Part shown: positions 9,894-18,698 of the stretch, in pieces
How the letters are laid out: the number at the start of each line of letters is the position of its first letter
How positions within the stretch are numbered: the first letter of the stretch is position 1
Source of the DNA: JASSUD01 sp031963415
Lineage (GTDB): Bacteria; Pseudomonadota; Gammaproteobacteria; Burkholderiales; Burkholderiaceae
Direction of reading: 5' to 3'
DNA: 64,000 bases
NCBI GenBank assembly: GCA_031963415.1
Contig: JASSUI010000001.1
Coordinates: 1,736,001 to 1,800,000 of the forward strand
The notes under the pieces: model-generated
The model's input: only the letters and a program-made list of their open reading frames with translations
The model's database searches: none
What the model was told of the DNA's origin: nothing
Translations under genes and position numbers: made by a program

Positions 9894-10214
9894 TTAAAGA
9901 GGAGTTTTATAAAACCAACATGGCAATAAGGTATCGGTGGGGAACCCAAAAGCGTAAGAAATTAAAAAAAACATGGGGATGGGGTATATGGCATTAGGGG
10001 TATGCCCGGAGCTTAGATGTAACAATAAAACTCATGACAGGCGCGGCTAAAAAAGTATCCGAGTTCATAAGCCTATTGAGAAGGCAGTAGCCTAAGTAGC
10101 AGGTAGTAGAGTTGTTTATGGGCTAGGCTTGATCATGGAAGGAAAGCCCATGATATTGGGCTCTCAACGATGATATATGCACAAATGAGGTAAGCGGAAA
10201 GGTAGAGGTTCTTT

Positions 10215-10310
10215 GAATTTGTGACAAATTCACATGTATTTAGGATTTGAGCGTAGGCTTTTATAGCTAAAATTGCACGTTAATTATTGTTTGTGTACTA
10301 TATTTATAAT
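10215..10310 (+). promoter_or_regulatory. Control region of the toxin-antitoxin pair
   Basis: A perfect palindrome GAATTTGT-G-ACAAATTC lies at 10215-10231, and a TATAAT hexamer at 10305-10310, 25 bases before the antitoxin start. No good -35 hexamer sits at the right distance. Toxin-antitoxin operons are normally autorepressed through such palindromes, so the repeat is a candidate operator. The rest of the non-coding stretch 9894-10335 shows nothing recognisable. Confidence 0.4.
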
Positions 10311-10335
10311 TAACATGAATCTATAAAAGGCTTGT

Positions 10336-10803
10336 ATGCACACTCTTACGCTAAAACAATTGCGGGCTACTAACGATGCCGGCGGTATCGTCAGCGTTAC
10401 CCTGAAAGCCTTGGGTGCGGCTTTTTTTGTTCAGGTAGATACAATAAATGGCAGAGCTGCCATGCTAGCTAAGGCGCGTAGCCATGAACCGCGAGGTTTT
10501 AGCAATCCTGTTCAAGCACTCAATCTGCTCCATACACTTGGGCTTGTCGTTGGCGTATTCGATGTCGCAGGCTGGAATCAAAAACAGAAGAGCACTGTCC
10601 GAACGAGGCCCGACCGCACAGAAGCGCTAAAAAGAACGCATGAAGCAGCGGAGCATGATAAATGGTTCCGAGCGCAGGTAGAAGAAGCAATAAGAGAAGC
10701 CGACGATCCAAATACTAAATGGGTTGCGCATGAAGACGTAGAGGACAGCTGGGCCAAAAAACGAGCTGAATTGGTCAAACGCATTGAAGGGGATGTGGCT
10801 TGA
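10336..10803 (+). CDS. Antitoxin of a ParE-type pair (PaaA2/ParD-like C-terminus)
   Basis: 155 residues in two parts. Residues 1-75 form a compact domain (LKQLRATNDAGGIVSVTLKAL, then AMLAKARS) like the ParC-type regulatory domain seen with plasmid stability loci. Residues 105-155 (HDKWFRAQVEEAIREADDP, then HEDVEDSWAKKRAEL) match stability-determinant antitoxins of the PaaA2 type, which wrap the toxin. The stop codon overlaps the toxin TTG start, so translation is coupled. The N-terminal domain probably binds the upstream operator. Identification is by pattern and by the partner gene. Confidence 0.75.
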   Translation: MHTLTLKQLRATNDAGGIVSVTLKALGAAFFVQVDTINGRAAMLAKARSHEPRGFSNPVQALNLLHTLGLVVGVFDVAGWNQKQKSTVRTRPDRTEALKRTHEAAEHDKWFRAQVEEAIREADDPNTKWVAHEDVEDSWAKKRAELVKRIEGDVA

Positions 10804-11087
10804 AGTTAGTATGGCTGCCCAAAGCAATTGCGAATCGTGATGCACAACTCGACTATATCGCCCAAGACAGTCCTAAAGCAGCCATTGAGCAAGGCGACCG
10901 AATCGAACACCAAGTAAACCAGTTAATTGAGCACCCGGAAATAGGACGACCAGGGCGAACACAGGGAACTTATGAGTTAGTTATTAGCCGTACACCATTT
11001 ATCATGGTCTATCGTATTAAACAGAGACCTAAGCGCATTGAACTTATGCGCCTCTTGCACGGTGCGCAGCGATGGCCGAAAGATTAA
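10800..11087 (+). CDS. parE: RelE/ParE-family toxin
   Basis: 95 residues, the normal ParE size. WLPKAIANRDAQLDYIAQDSP and the C-terminal YELVISRTPFIMVYRI-K-RIELMRLLHGAQRWP are hallmark ParE motifs. ParE toxins inhibit gyrase, while RelE relatives cleave mRNA; the motifs here favour ParE. It starts at TTG 10800, which overlaps the antitoxin stop (TTGA). GAAGGGG about 9 bases upstream serves as ribosome binding site. The pair would stabilise the element by killing cells that lose it. Confidence 0.88.
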   Translation: MKLVWLPKAIANRDAQLDYIAQDSPKAAIEQGDRIEHQVNQLIEHPEIGRPGRTQGTYELVISRTPFIMVYRIKQRPKRIELMRLLHGAQRWPKD

Positions 11088-11111
11088 GCCTACGTCTGAA
11101 CTACTTGTTCA

Positions 11112-11225
11112 ATGGCCGTATCCATATCGCTGATTGACATTGCTAAAAATATGCTGGCTTTGGGCCTTGATTTAGAGGTAGTTCAAAAAGCCACCGAATT
11201 ATCTACGGAAGAAGTTACGCTTTAA
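11112..11225 (+). pseudogene. C-terminal remnant of an Rpn-family nuclease
   Basis: A 37-codon frame whose product contains IDIAKNMLALGLDLEVVQKA followed by TELSTEEV. This is the typical C-terminal tail of Rpn/YhgA nucleases (IAKNLLALGLDIETI-AKATGLSIEEI). The nuclease domain is missing; upstream DNA belongs to the parE gene. It is therefore a decayed fragment, distinct from the intact Rpn gene at 6962-7876, whose tail differs. It suggests past turnover of such genes at this locus. Confidence 0.6.
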
Positions 11226-11302
11226 TCTCAGAGCATTGATCGCCGCCTTTATTTTGCTTAGAAGTCAGTCAATCTGCGTCGACTTTGTAGGAAACCCAAA
11301 AG

Positions 11303-11330
11303 CCGCATTCCGTGGGAACTGCGGGTTTTT
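11303..11330 (+). terminator. Rho-independent terminator after the toxin-antitoxin pair
   Basis: CCGCA-TTCC-GTG-GGAA-C-TGCGG, then G and TTTTT. The stem is about 9 bp with one bulge, and a T-run follows on the plus strand. It lies downstream of parE and the Rpn remnant. Confidence 0.65.
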
Positions 11331-11369
11331 CATTTTAAAGTCAGTTAATGCTTAAAAAATGGAGATTTT

Positions 11370-11525
11370 AAAAAGGGTGGGGCTCCCACAAGCAGATATG
11401 GTTGGAAGCTACACTCACCTGATAGAACAAAGGCTCGTGCAGGCACCAATCTGCAAGGGTTGCCCCTTAGAGACCAGGAATGCGTAAGCATTTTTGTTCT
11501 ATCTAAATATGTGCAATGGGCTTCC
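11370..11525 (-). ncRNA. Structured element A (possible small RNA), minus strand
   Basis: On the minus strand this stretch has GATAGAACAAA and TTTGTTCTATC about 75 bases apart, closing a large stem. They are followed by GCTTCCAA and a terminal hairpin (GTGGG-AGC-CCCAC) with a TTTTT run, which would act as a terminator. The same order of blocks occurs on the plus strand at 11690-11860. No protein is evident. The arrangement recalls the small immunity RNAs of P4-like satellites (C4/CI RNA), but sequence identity to them is not established. Confidence 0.35.
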
Positions 11526-11613
11526 AAACCCTATTACCACTTTTATTCGAGCTAAAAACTTGATTTTACTCCTATATAAATAAAATTATCTATAGACTCG
11601 GTGATTAACTGTA

Positions 11614-11643
11614 TTAGACATATTGAGAAATTTTGTTTATATT
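11614..11643 (+). promoter_or_regulatory. Possible promoter for element B
   Basis: TTAGAC, an 18-base spacer and TATATT lie just before element B on the plus strand. The fit to a sigma-70 promoter is moderate. It would drive element B and perhaps the gene at 12077. Confidence 0.3.
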
Positions 11644-11689
11644 AGAAAGGCAGTCGGGGCATCCGGCTGTGCGAGTTGGAACTCGCTAG

Positions 11690-11860
11690 CAGCAGAGATA
11701 GAACGAGACGTTAATGGCATGCTTGGTACATTTTTCTAATGGCCTTGCGGGCTGTCTACGCCGGTTTTAGTTCTATCGGCTGGCGTGGCTTCCAAGCTCT
11801 GCAAGGCCACCCTTTTTCTTGGAAGAAGGAGGGTGGGTTTAAAAACCTTAATGATAGAAC
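11690..11860 (+). repeat. Structured element B, inverted relative of element A
   Basis: GATAGAAC at 11697-11704 pairs with GTTCTATC at 11770-11777. GGCTTCCAAGC and a 14-bp hairpin follow (CCACCCT at 11807-11813 with AGGGTGG at 11830-11836, plus TTCTT with AAGAA and two G-U pairs). A further GATAGAAC lies at 11853-11860. The block order matches element A in the opposite orientation. A 108-codon frame (11739-12065) crosses this element; its product contains GFSSIGWRGFQALQGHPFSW, which faintly resembles Ash/Icd-like satellite proteins, but coding status is doubtful. Confidence 0.4.
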
Positions 11861-12076
11861 CATAGCTATGCTCTCGACTGCACTCCATACTCCTAGGGCG
11901 CTGTTAAATTTATCCCTGCCAAAGCCCCGAAAGATTCTTTCTACTTTCCATTCTTCTAAGCCTTCCAGACTCACTGATTGCCTCCCAACAGAGTCTTCTC
12001 TCATACCACAGCTTTTTTTTAGCCATCGTTCGTCGCGTCTTTCGCACGCTCAACTTCAACGCTAAAGGAGGCTGCC

Positions 12077-13297
12077 ATGCAAACCTTAGCTGCATCAGCA
12101 GCGGCCCCTTATCGCCTAAACGAAAAGGCACCGCTAGCTGATAAAAACACTAGCTCAGAGGAATTAGCGGAATACGTTCATATTGATCTTTTTCCGTCTA
12201 ATCAGGATGACCTTACGCAAGCCTCAAAACCTTCCCAAGCGTTCACAGAAAAATGGGGAACATCTCCGATTCAGGACGAGAAAGAACCCGTCCTTTTAAA
12301 AGAGGTCGCTCTAACTCAGCCTAAACGAAAAATACCCATACAGCTCATAGTTAGAGATCCCATTACACCAACAAAATTAAGCCTAGCCTTAGAGAAGGCG
12401 AATGCTTCTCGCTTGGAAAAAACGGAGATGCTTACACCTTGGGAGAAAGTGACCGTACCTCCGTTTTCCGTGGAGGCGATATCTATTCCAGAGGGTATTA
12501 CGCAAAAAGTTGGAGAGGTAAAAAATCAGTTCGGCCCCATTGAGCGTTTTATCTGGCGCTTATCGTTCTCTTTACTTAAAGAGGAAGATATAGACCGACT
12601 CGAAGAGCCTGGTGGAGAGTTCAAGACACGGCTTGGAGAGATCAAAACGGCCTTTACTGAAGCGCAAGATCAAAAAAGCTTAAAAGGTATACGTTCAGCA
12701 GCAATAACGCTCAATACCTTGATCTCAGACCTAACCACTTTAAGCACTAACTTTCGTCAATCCCAAGTCCCTGATGTAAAAGAAGCCGAGTTTCGTTTAG
12801 GCGTAAGCACCGCCTTATGGAGCGTGGTAGGAGGTTGTTTGGCTACAGCTGCAGCGTTTACGGTGCTGCCCGTCATTACCTCTGCCGTCATTGGCTTGGT
12901 AGCCGCCGTTGTTTTGTGCGGTTTCCGGCTTTGGTATATGAAACAGGAGCACTCTTCTCATATTGAGAAAGAGAAATGGGATACCTATCGTGCTCCCCTG
13001 AAAAGCATGCAAGGAGATATCGAAGCCTTACTCACTCAAATTCAGCAGGAAGAAGACATCATGGAAAGAGTTATTGATCAAGTTAAGAATGTAACTTACG
13101 CAACACAAAAAATAGCAGATAGAAGTAATGAGCAGAGTCAAACTATTGCGGATTTACGAGCAATGGTGATGGCTCAGCTTGAAAAAATCAACGAGCTAAC
13201 TAATAAAGTTGAAATGCTAGAAAAAAATAAGACCGGAGAAGGACAGCCTCACTCAGGGAATGAGCAAGAAGAACCTAAGCTGAGATGGGTGGCTTAA
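12077..13297 (+). CDS. Unknown protein with central membrane hairpin and coiled coil
   Basis: 406 residues, with a strong ribosome binding site (AAAGGAGG) six bases before ATG. Residues 1-180 are polar and low in recognisable motifs. Residues 185-245 are helical. Residues 251-290 form two adjacent hydrophobic segments (ALWSVVGGCLATAAAFTVLP and ITSAVIGLVAAVVLCGFRLW). Residues 330-385 form a coiled coil rich in Glu, Lys and Leu. No family is recognised. The overall plan resembles that of the proteins at 15463 and 16542, and all three may be host-directed or membrane-associated proteins of the endosymbiont. This is inference only. Confidence 0.65.
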   Translation: MQTLAASAAAPYRLNEKAPLADKNTSSEELAEYVHIDLFPSNQDDLTQASKPSQAFTEKWGTSPIQDEKEPVLLKEVALTQPKRKIPIQLIVRDPITPTKLSLALEKANASRLEKTEMLTPWEKVTVPPFSVEAISIPEGITQKVGEVKNQFGPIERFIWRLSFSLLKEEDIDRLEEPGGEFKTRLGEIKTAFTEAQDQKSLKGIRSAAITLNTLISDLTTLSTNFRQSQVPDVKEAEFRLGVSTALWSVVGGCLATAAAFTVLPVITSAVIGLVAAVVLCGFRLWYMKQEHSSHIEKEKWDTYRAPLKSMQGDIEALLTQIQQEEDIMERVIDQVKNVTYATQKIADRSNEQSQTIADLRAMVMAQLEKINELTNKVEMLEKNKTGEGQPHSGNEQEEPKLRWVA

Positions 13298-13637
13298 CGC
13301 AGGCTTAAGCGGCACCACGCCGCATAGCATCGCTCATGAGCGATGCGAAAGAGATGTCTCACGGCTTGATCAACCGATGAGGTGCCTATCTTTCCCCCGC
13401 CAGGCTGGTGCATCAGCCTGGCGCGGTCTTCTCCTACTCAAATTTTCACCATGATGATAATCGCAAAGCCACGGCAGCTCTTTGCCATTCTTGCTGAGCC
13501 AGCTTGGCATCTCGTTGAAGGGTTCGATTTTTATGTTTCTGCGTGTTGTGCTGTCTCTTTTGTTTCTGCTTTTTTTTCTGTGGGTAATCTCACCGCCCAG
13601 TTATTAAAACAGTGGGTATTTCCATGGAGAACTGCTA
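13298..13637 (+). promoter_or_regulatory. Leader of the APC permease with two strong hairpins
   Basis: This non-coding stretch has a perfect 20-bp palindrome (GCATCGCTCATGAGCGATGC, 13327-13346). It also has a hairpin with a 10-bp stem (CGCCAGGCTG / CAGCCTGGCG, 13398-13423). Neither is followed by a T-run, so simple termination is unlikely. They may terminate the upstream gene with Rho, or regulate the permease. An 87-codon frame at 13382-13645 overlaps the permease start and is probably not a gene. Confidence 0.35.
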
Positions 13638-15227
13638 ATGGATAAGGTGATGAAAAGACATATTGGCCTGACTTCGTTAGTGATGACAGGATTAGGTTCT
13701 ATTCTTGGCTCAGGATGGCTGTTTGGCGCGTGGAGAGCGGCGAAAATCGCTGGGCCAGCATCGATTTTGGCATGGATAATTGGTGCTGTCGTGATTCTGA
13801 TGATTGCGCTCACTTATGCAGAACTCGGGGCCATGTTTCCGCAATCAGGTGGCATGGTGCGTTACGCCTATTATTCGCATGGCCCATTAACCGGATTTAT
13901 TAGCGCGTGGGCAAATTGGATAGCTATCGTTTCAGTCATTCCGATTGAGGCAGAGGCTTCCATTCAATATATGAGTTCGTGGCGCTGGCAATGGGCGCAG
14001 AATCTCTATGCGGATGGTTCGTTGCAGCCTAGCGGCTTAGTATTCTCAGGCTTGCTGATTATTGTCTACTTTCTTTTAAATTACTGGGGGGCAAAAGCAC
14101 TGCTGCGAGCCAATTTTGCGATTACACTTTTCAAGTTTGTCGTCCCCATCATTACTGCTATTGCGCTGATAGTCAGTAGCTTCCATACAAGCCATCTGGA
14201 TTTATATCGTGCGCATAATTTCGCCCCTTACGGCTGGTCAGCGATTCTAACGGCGGTGGCAACGAGCGGTGTTGTGATGAGCTTCAACGGTTTCCAAAGC
14301 CCAATTAATCTGGCGGGTGAAGCAAAAAATCCGGCTTGGAATGTGCCCTTTGCCGTGATTAGTTCAATTTTGATTGCGCTGGTAATGTACCTGCTCTTGC
14401 AGTTAGCTTTCATTAGCGCAGTAGCGCCAGCCGATGTGGCAGAAGGATGGAATAGACTTGAGTTCAGTTCGCCTTTTGCTCAACTTGCGATTGCCTTCAA
14501 TTTAAATTGGCTAGCGATGTTGTTATATCTAGATGCGTTTGCCAGTCCAAGCGGCACCGGCATCATCTATATGGCCACCACCTCGCGCATGATTTACGCA
14601 CTAGAGCGCAATCATACGTTGCCAAGAATTTTCGGGAGAGTTCATCCGCTCTATGGCGTACCACGTCCTGCCATGTGGCTCAATCTTGGCGTGGCTTTTC
14701 TCTTTATGTTCTTTTTTCGTGGGTGGAGTGCGTTAGCAGCAGTGATCTCAGTAATGACCGTGATTTCTTATCTCACCGGCCCGATTAGCTTAATGGCACT
14801 GCGGCGTGCATCGCCTGCGCTTAAGTGGCCGCTGCGTATTCCAGGCATGCAGGTGATTGCACCCGTCGCATTTATTTTTGCCTCGTTGATTCTGTACGGC
14901 GCGCATTGGCCATTAACGGGAGAAATTATTCTGTTGATCGTGATTGCACTGCCATTCTATTTTTATTACCAATGTAAAGACAATCGAACAAATCATCCGT
15001 GGGGCATGGCACTTAAGAGCGCGGGTTGGCTGATAACCTATCTGCCTGTGATGGCGCTGGTATCTTATTGTGGGAGTAAACAGTTTGGGGGTAAAGACTT
15101 CATCCCTTTTGGCTGGGATATCGTCGTTGTCATGAGCTTGTCACTGATTTTCTATGCCTGGGGCATTCGAAGTGCCTACTACCCGATAGGATGGGATGAA
15201 GGAGCGGCGCAGGCTCAACAGAGTTAA
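13638..15227 (+). CDS. APC-superfamily amino acid permease (aspartate:proton symporter-like)
   Basis: 529 residues with about 12-13 hydrophobic segments. The first helix region LVMTGLGSILGSGWLFGAW and the PQSGGMVRYAYYSHGPLTG segment are typical of APC transporters. The length and the WLFG signature resemble the YveA aspartate-proton symporter group. It would import amino acids across the inner membrane, useful to a nutrient-dependent endosymbiont. GGAG lies eight bases before ATG 13638. This metabolic cargo gene has no obvious partner nearby. Confidence 0.85.
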   Translation: MDKVMKRHIGLTSLVMTGLGSILGSGWLFGAWRAAKIAGPASILAWIIGAVVILMIALTYAELGAMFPQSGGMVRYAYYSHGPLTGFISAWANWIAIVSVIPIEAEASIQYMSSWRWQWAQNLYADGSLQPSGLVFSGLLIIVYFLLNYWGAKALLRANFAITLFKFVVPIITAIALIVSSFHTSHLDLYRAHNFAPYGWSAILTAVATSGVVMSFNGFQSPINLAGEAKNPAWNVPFAVISSILIALVMYLLLQLAFISAVAPADVAEGWNRLEFSSPFAQLAIAFNLNWLAMLLYLDAFASPSGTGIIYMATTSRMIYALERNHTLPRIFGRVHPLYGVPRPAMWLNLGVAFLFMFFFRGWSALAAVISVMTVISYLTGPISLMALRRASPALKWPLRIPGMQVIAPVAFIFASLILYGAHWPLTGEIILLIVIALPFYFYYQCKDNRTNHPWGMALKSAGWLITYLPVMALVSYCGSKQFGGKDFIPFGWDIVVVMSLSLIFYAWGIRSAYYPIGWDEGAAQAQQS

Positions 15228-15462
15228 GAGAGCAAGCGATTGATTGCGCTAACTATGCCGGATGCTCCCTCACAGGGGGTAATCGTTATGAAGCACCTGA
15301 TAGCGACAAAATCAATATCTGGAGTTATTTAGCCTTAAGGAAAAATGATTCGTGCAGCTACTGTATTTTTGCATTAACTGCACGGTTACTTTAGGTTTGG
15401 AGTGACTTTCTTAAGACTAGAGATATTAGCGCAGCAAAAAATTAGCTAAGGCAAATAGGGGG

Positions 15463-16356
15463 TCAAGCTTTTCGTAAAACAGGCAATTTATCAACTATTT
15501 TTTGCAGGGAGTCTGCATGTTCATTACATTCACTGCTTAACTTTCCCCATAAGATAGAAGAGAGCAAGGTAGTGGTAAATAAAATCCACAAATAGGTAGG
15601 ATGCTTGTCAAGATATCCCTTATTTGCCATTATAGTGAGCATGGCTAAATTGATGGAGTTGAGGATGATATTCAACGATTTGCCGGCTGACCCAGACTGC
15701 TGAAATTCATCCGTCAAGTTGCGTAATCTAGATTGGATTGGTTCTAAACGCAACTTGACTATACTTAGAGGATTCCGTGCAATTAGCCCAGGGATAAACC
15801 AATTTTCTTCCTCTGCTAACTCAAGCAATTCTTCTGCCTTTTGTTTTATAACATTTGCACGCTCATTCAGTGTGATACTCATCCCATACAGCAGCAGATT
15901 AGAAAAGGTTATATTGACAATCAGCCCCCAAAAATAGCCAGGATGCTCATCGATATGCCCTTTCACTTTCATCGTCACTAAGGCTGACAAAGCGGCTAAA
16001 TTAGACACTATAGAGCCTGCTTTCTCATAGTGAGTCTGCCATTTAAAATCATTGGCTAAAATATGTAAAGAAGTTGCTTGGTTTCGTAATAGCCCAGTCT
16101 TTCCGCTTCTGAATTGTTCAAGGGTGATAGGTCTCCATTCTTCCCCATCTTGCACTTCCCACTGACGCACTTTTGACCCCTGCCCATTAAAAGAAGGAAG
16201 GACAGGTTCATCAATAGTGATGGGAATGATAACTTCGATGTTTTCCTCAACAGAGTCATCTATCCTTTGATTTGGCACATGTGGATTAATAGATTGGTAT
16301 CCAGAAGAGGTTCCCGAATTTAACCATGGAGAAGAAGTAGCTGGGATAGAGGACAT
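15463..16356 (-). CDS. Unknown protein with paired membrane segments
   Basis: 297 residues from ATG 16356 (GGAA nine bases upstream). An upstream TTG at 16413 would add 19 residues with no better signal. A polar Ser/Pro-rich N-terminus of about 110 residues is followed by two similar units. Each has a membrane segment pair near the phrases GHIDEHPGYFWGLIVNITFS and KGYLDKHPTYLWILF, separated by a helical stretch. The internal duplication (DEHPGYFWG versus DKHPTYLWI) is clear. No family is recognised. It probably sits in a membrane; an effector role is possible but unproven. Confidence 0.6.
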   Translation of the reverse strand: MSSIPATSSPWLNSGTSSGYQSINPHVPNQRIDDSVEENIEVIIPITIDEPVLPSFNGQGSKVRQWEVQDGEEWRPITLEQFRSGKTGLLRNQATSLHILANDFKWQTHYEKAGSIVSNLAALSALVTMKVKGHIDEHPGYFWGLIVNITFSNLLLYGMSITLNERANVIKQKAEELLELAEEENWFIPGLIARNPLSIVKLRLEPIQSRLRNLTDEFQQSGSAGKSLNIILNSINLAMLTIMANKGYLDKHPTYLWILFTTTLLSSILWGKLSSECNEHADSLQKIVDKLPVLRKA

Positions 16357-16418
16357 AAGATTAATTCCAAGCTGGAAAATATAAAAAGTTGAGCATAAAA
16401 AACTGCTTATCAAATAAA

Positions 16419-16451
16419 ATGGCCCTCAGTGCAAAAATCACAGAGGGCCAT
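16419..16451 (-). terminator. Terminator of the 16542-17909 gene
   Basis: ATGGCCCTC-A-GTG-loop-CAC-A-GAGGGCCAT forms a 12-bp stem with a small internal mismatch. A T-rich run (TTTTATTT) follows on the minus strand. It lies between the two minus-strand genes and separates their transcripts. Confidence 0.7.
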
Positions 16452-16541
16452 ATTCATAAGCCAGTGCACCCAGTGTTAAAAAGGAGAGCATTCACTATTT
16501 TTTTCTTTGATACAAATAACTTATTTATTAGGAACCGGCTA

Positions 16542-17909
16542 TTAAGCTAATTTTAATAATCCCTGCTCGAAAAGCCTAGCAATAGTCTCTTCCGTAGTAC
16601 GTCTTACTGTCGCTTGTACTATTTCTTCAAGTTCTTCGCGGCTTACTGAGGAATTTACTGGTCCAGCAGAAGAAGAACGAACAAGCTGATTAACTTCTAG
16701 GTTTTCTGGTACAGAAAGCGCATCCGTGGAATGCCTGCGTGCTCCATTAAGCAAAGGAGCTACTGATTCTTTTAAACCTTGTACTTCTCCGAGAAGATTT
16801 TTATTTTGTTTCTGTAATTCTTCATTTTGACTTTTTAGCTGATGAAACGCATCAGTAAATGAAATAGTAGGAGTACCTGAAACCCCTGACATAAAATCCT
16901 CTCCTTCTAGGACATCGACCAGTAACTCGGCCCATCCTTTTAAAAATTCTTTATTTTGTGCTATTTCTGTGTTTCTGTCTAATGTGCTTTGTGAGCCTGC
17001 TCTGACCACTACACCACCCACCACACCTACCCACGGCGTCACGCTCCATATAGCAATCATGCTAATCAAGCCAGTAATGAAATTTAACGCATGATTCCAT
17101 TTGCTAGATGAAGAGCCAGTAGTCTTCTTCTGTTCTTCTGTTTTGTCCTCTAAATCTTTTTTCAAAGCTTCAAGTTTTTCAACAAAATGCTCTTTAGCTT
17201 TAGTCGGCGTAAGTGTGTTCCCCTCTTTATCTACCACTCCTGTAAACGCTTCCTCCGTGCCAAGGGCGGTTTGCTCGATAATTAAGCAAGTCCAATCAAC
17301 TAATTCCATAAGATTAGCTTGAACTTTTTTCTCATCCTGAGTCGTAAACCAATGATTATTTAGAGCAAACCAGGTTTTTTTCGCCCTCTCAAGCTTATCT
17401 ATAAGAGGTTTAAAAGGCTCTTTTTTTACTTTAGTGGTATTGAATGAAATTTCCGAAGGAAAGCGCGTAACCGCAACCACCGTTTCATCATCACCTACAT
17501 ATCTTGCTTCTTGAATATTTCCCGCCGGGCCAAAATATTCTTCTATACGAAAATCTTTTGCCCCAATCATTGTTTTATCAAGATAAGCCACCCCTCGAAG
17601 CTTGCCATCTCCATCTCGATACACCTCTATTTCTTTTCCTGAGCCTAAATCTTTTACATCTTTATTAAGCTCATCAAAACGTAAAATAGGGCCTTCATTA
17701 GGGCTAGCAGGCACGTTCTCAAAGCGTTCCCATCCTTCTGAAACATGCTGGACTAAAGCGTTATTGTCCAATGTTTCTAAAGAGGGCAAATCATTATTCT
17801 CTGCTTTAGCCTGTTCCGCTTCCCGCAAGCTTTCTGCATATTTAGCCGGAGAAGGACCTGAACCCGAAAAATAAGATATCGATGGTAGTGGTTGCAATGA
17901 TAGACGCAT
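16542..17909 (-). CDS. Unknown protein with membrane segment and C-terminal coiled coil
   Basis: 455 residues. AGAGG lies ten bases before the ATG. Residues 1-170 are polar with a beta-rich stretch (FRIEEYFGPAGNIQEARYVG). Residues 170-260 are helical. A hydrophobic pair lies at about 268-300 (ALNFITGLISMIAIWSV and GVVGGVVVRAG). A leucine/glutamine-rich coiled coil spans about 355-395 (QLKSQNEELQKQNKNLLGEV). No family is recognised. The plan is like that of the protein at 12077. The gene has its own terminator. Function unknown. Confidence 0.65.
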   Translation of the reverse strand: MRLSLQPLPSISYFSGSGPSPAKYAESLREAEQAKAENNDLPSLETLDNNALVQHVSEGWERFENVPASPNEGPILRFDELNKDVKDLGSGKEIEVYRDGDGKLRGVAYLDKTMIGAKDFRIEEYFGPAGNIQEARYVGDDETVVAVTRFPSEISFNTTKVKKEPFKPLIDKLERAKKTWFALNNHWFTTQDEKKVQANLMELVDWTCLIIEQTALGTEEAFTGVVDKEGNTLTPTKAKEHFVEKLEALKKDLEDKTEEQKKTTGSSSSKWNHALNFITGLISMIAIWSVTPWVGVVGGVVVRAGSQSTLDRNTEIAQNKEFLKGWAELLVDVLEGEDFMSGVSGTPTISFTDAFHQLKSQNEELQKQNKNLLGEVQGLKESVAPLLNGARRHSTDALSVPENLEVNQLVRSSSAGPVNSSVSREELEEIVQATVRRTTEETIARLFEQGLLKLA

Positions 17910-18698
17910 ATTACTTAGCCTCTTTTTCTTTGAAGGAAGAAAATTAAGAATCGTCCCAGAAGTATAGGATTTTGCTAATTAATGTCTCTAAGGAAAAACC
18001 TTATTCATTATCGAAAACCAATCAAGCTAAAATGGTTGTTTTTTCAAAGAATTTCTTTAAAAATAAGGTGCCCCAGGAAAATATAATGTGCTTTTATGCG
18101 ATTAAGGTTATTTACTGATTTTGATAGCGCTAATGAGAAATATCGTTTAAACACAAAATTCCTTCTATTTTTCTCTATTGTTTTTTTCTATTCATGCTGA
18201 AGTAAAACAGCTCTTTTTAGACAATTGAGAATTGATCTATTGATATAACTGAGAGAGTCATTTTGTATTTGGTGTGCGCGCAGTAGCTCATCTTCATCAG
18301 TAAGCAATGATGTTAGTCAAAAAGCCTAGCCGCGAATCACGGCCTTTTAGGCGATTGGTGGACAGGCTCTAAGGTATTTGCCTGCAGACATTTCCCAATA
18401 GATGGCTAAGATAGCAAGAACATGCTTGCATACATTACCCACAAGTTAATGGAAGAAGCAAAAAGTCTGTCTTAGAACGCTATCAATAATCTTTCCTGGT
18501 AGAGAACCTCTGCCTAACTCTGGAGTGGTGTTTCGTTCTTTACTAACGCAATGCCCGTGCCAGAATTTTTTGCCCTCGATTTATGCGGCGTTTCCTTAGT
18601 GGGCTGGCAGCAAAAGCATTCTTTGCGCTAGCAGTTAGACAGAGTTTTTTTGGCTCTCATCTAAGAGAGGGTTCAGGAAAATAAATAGGAGAAATTTG
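17910..18698. other. Non-coding stretch, possibly decayed DNA
   Basis: About 790 bases with no convincing gene on either strand. A short minus-strand stretch at about 18570-18630 reads like a scrambled coding remnant (NRGQKILARALR) but cannot be assigned. No repeats or hairpins stand out apart from the ribosome binding site AGGAG at 18687-18691 for the next gene. Confidence 0.4.

Noticed and set aside
11739..12065. 108-codon frame with an Ash/Icd-like phrase, ending just before the gene at 12077
   Set aside because: Overlaps structured element B, has poor initiation signals and atypical low-complexity composition; kept as a note, not a gene.
13382..13645. 87-codon frame before the permease
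   Set aside because: Overlaps the permease start and both flanking hairpins, and lacks a family match.
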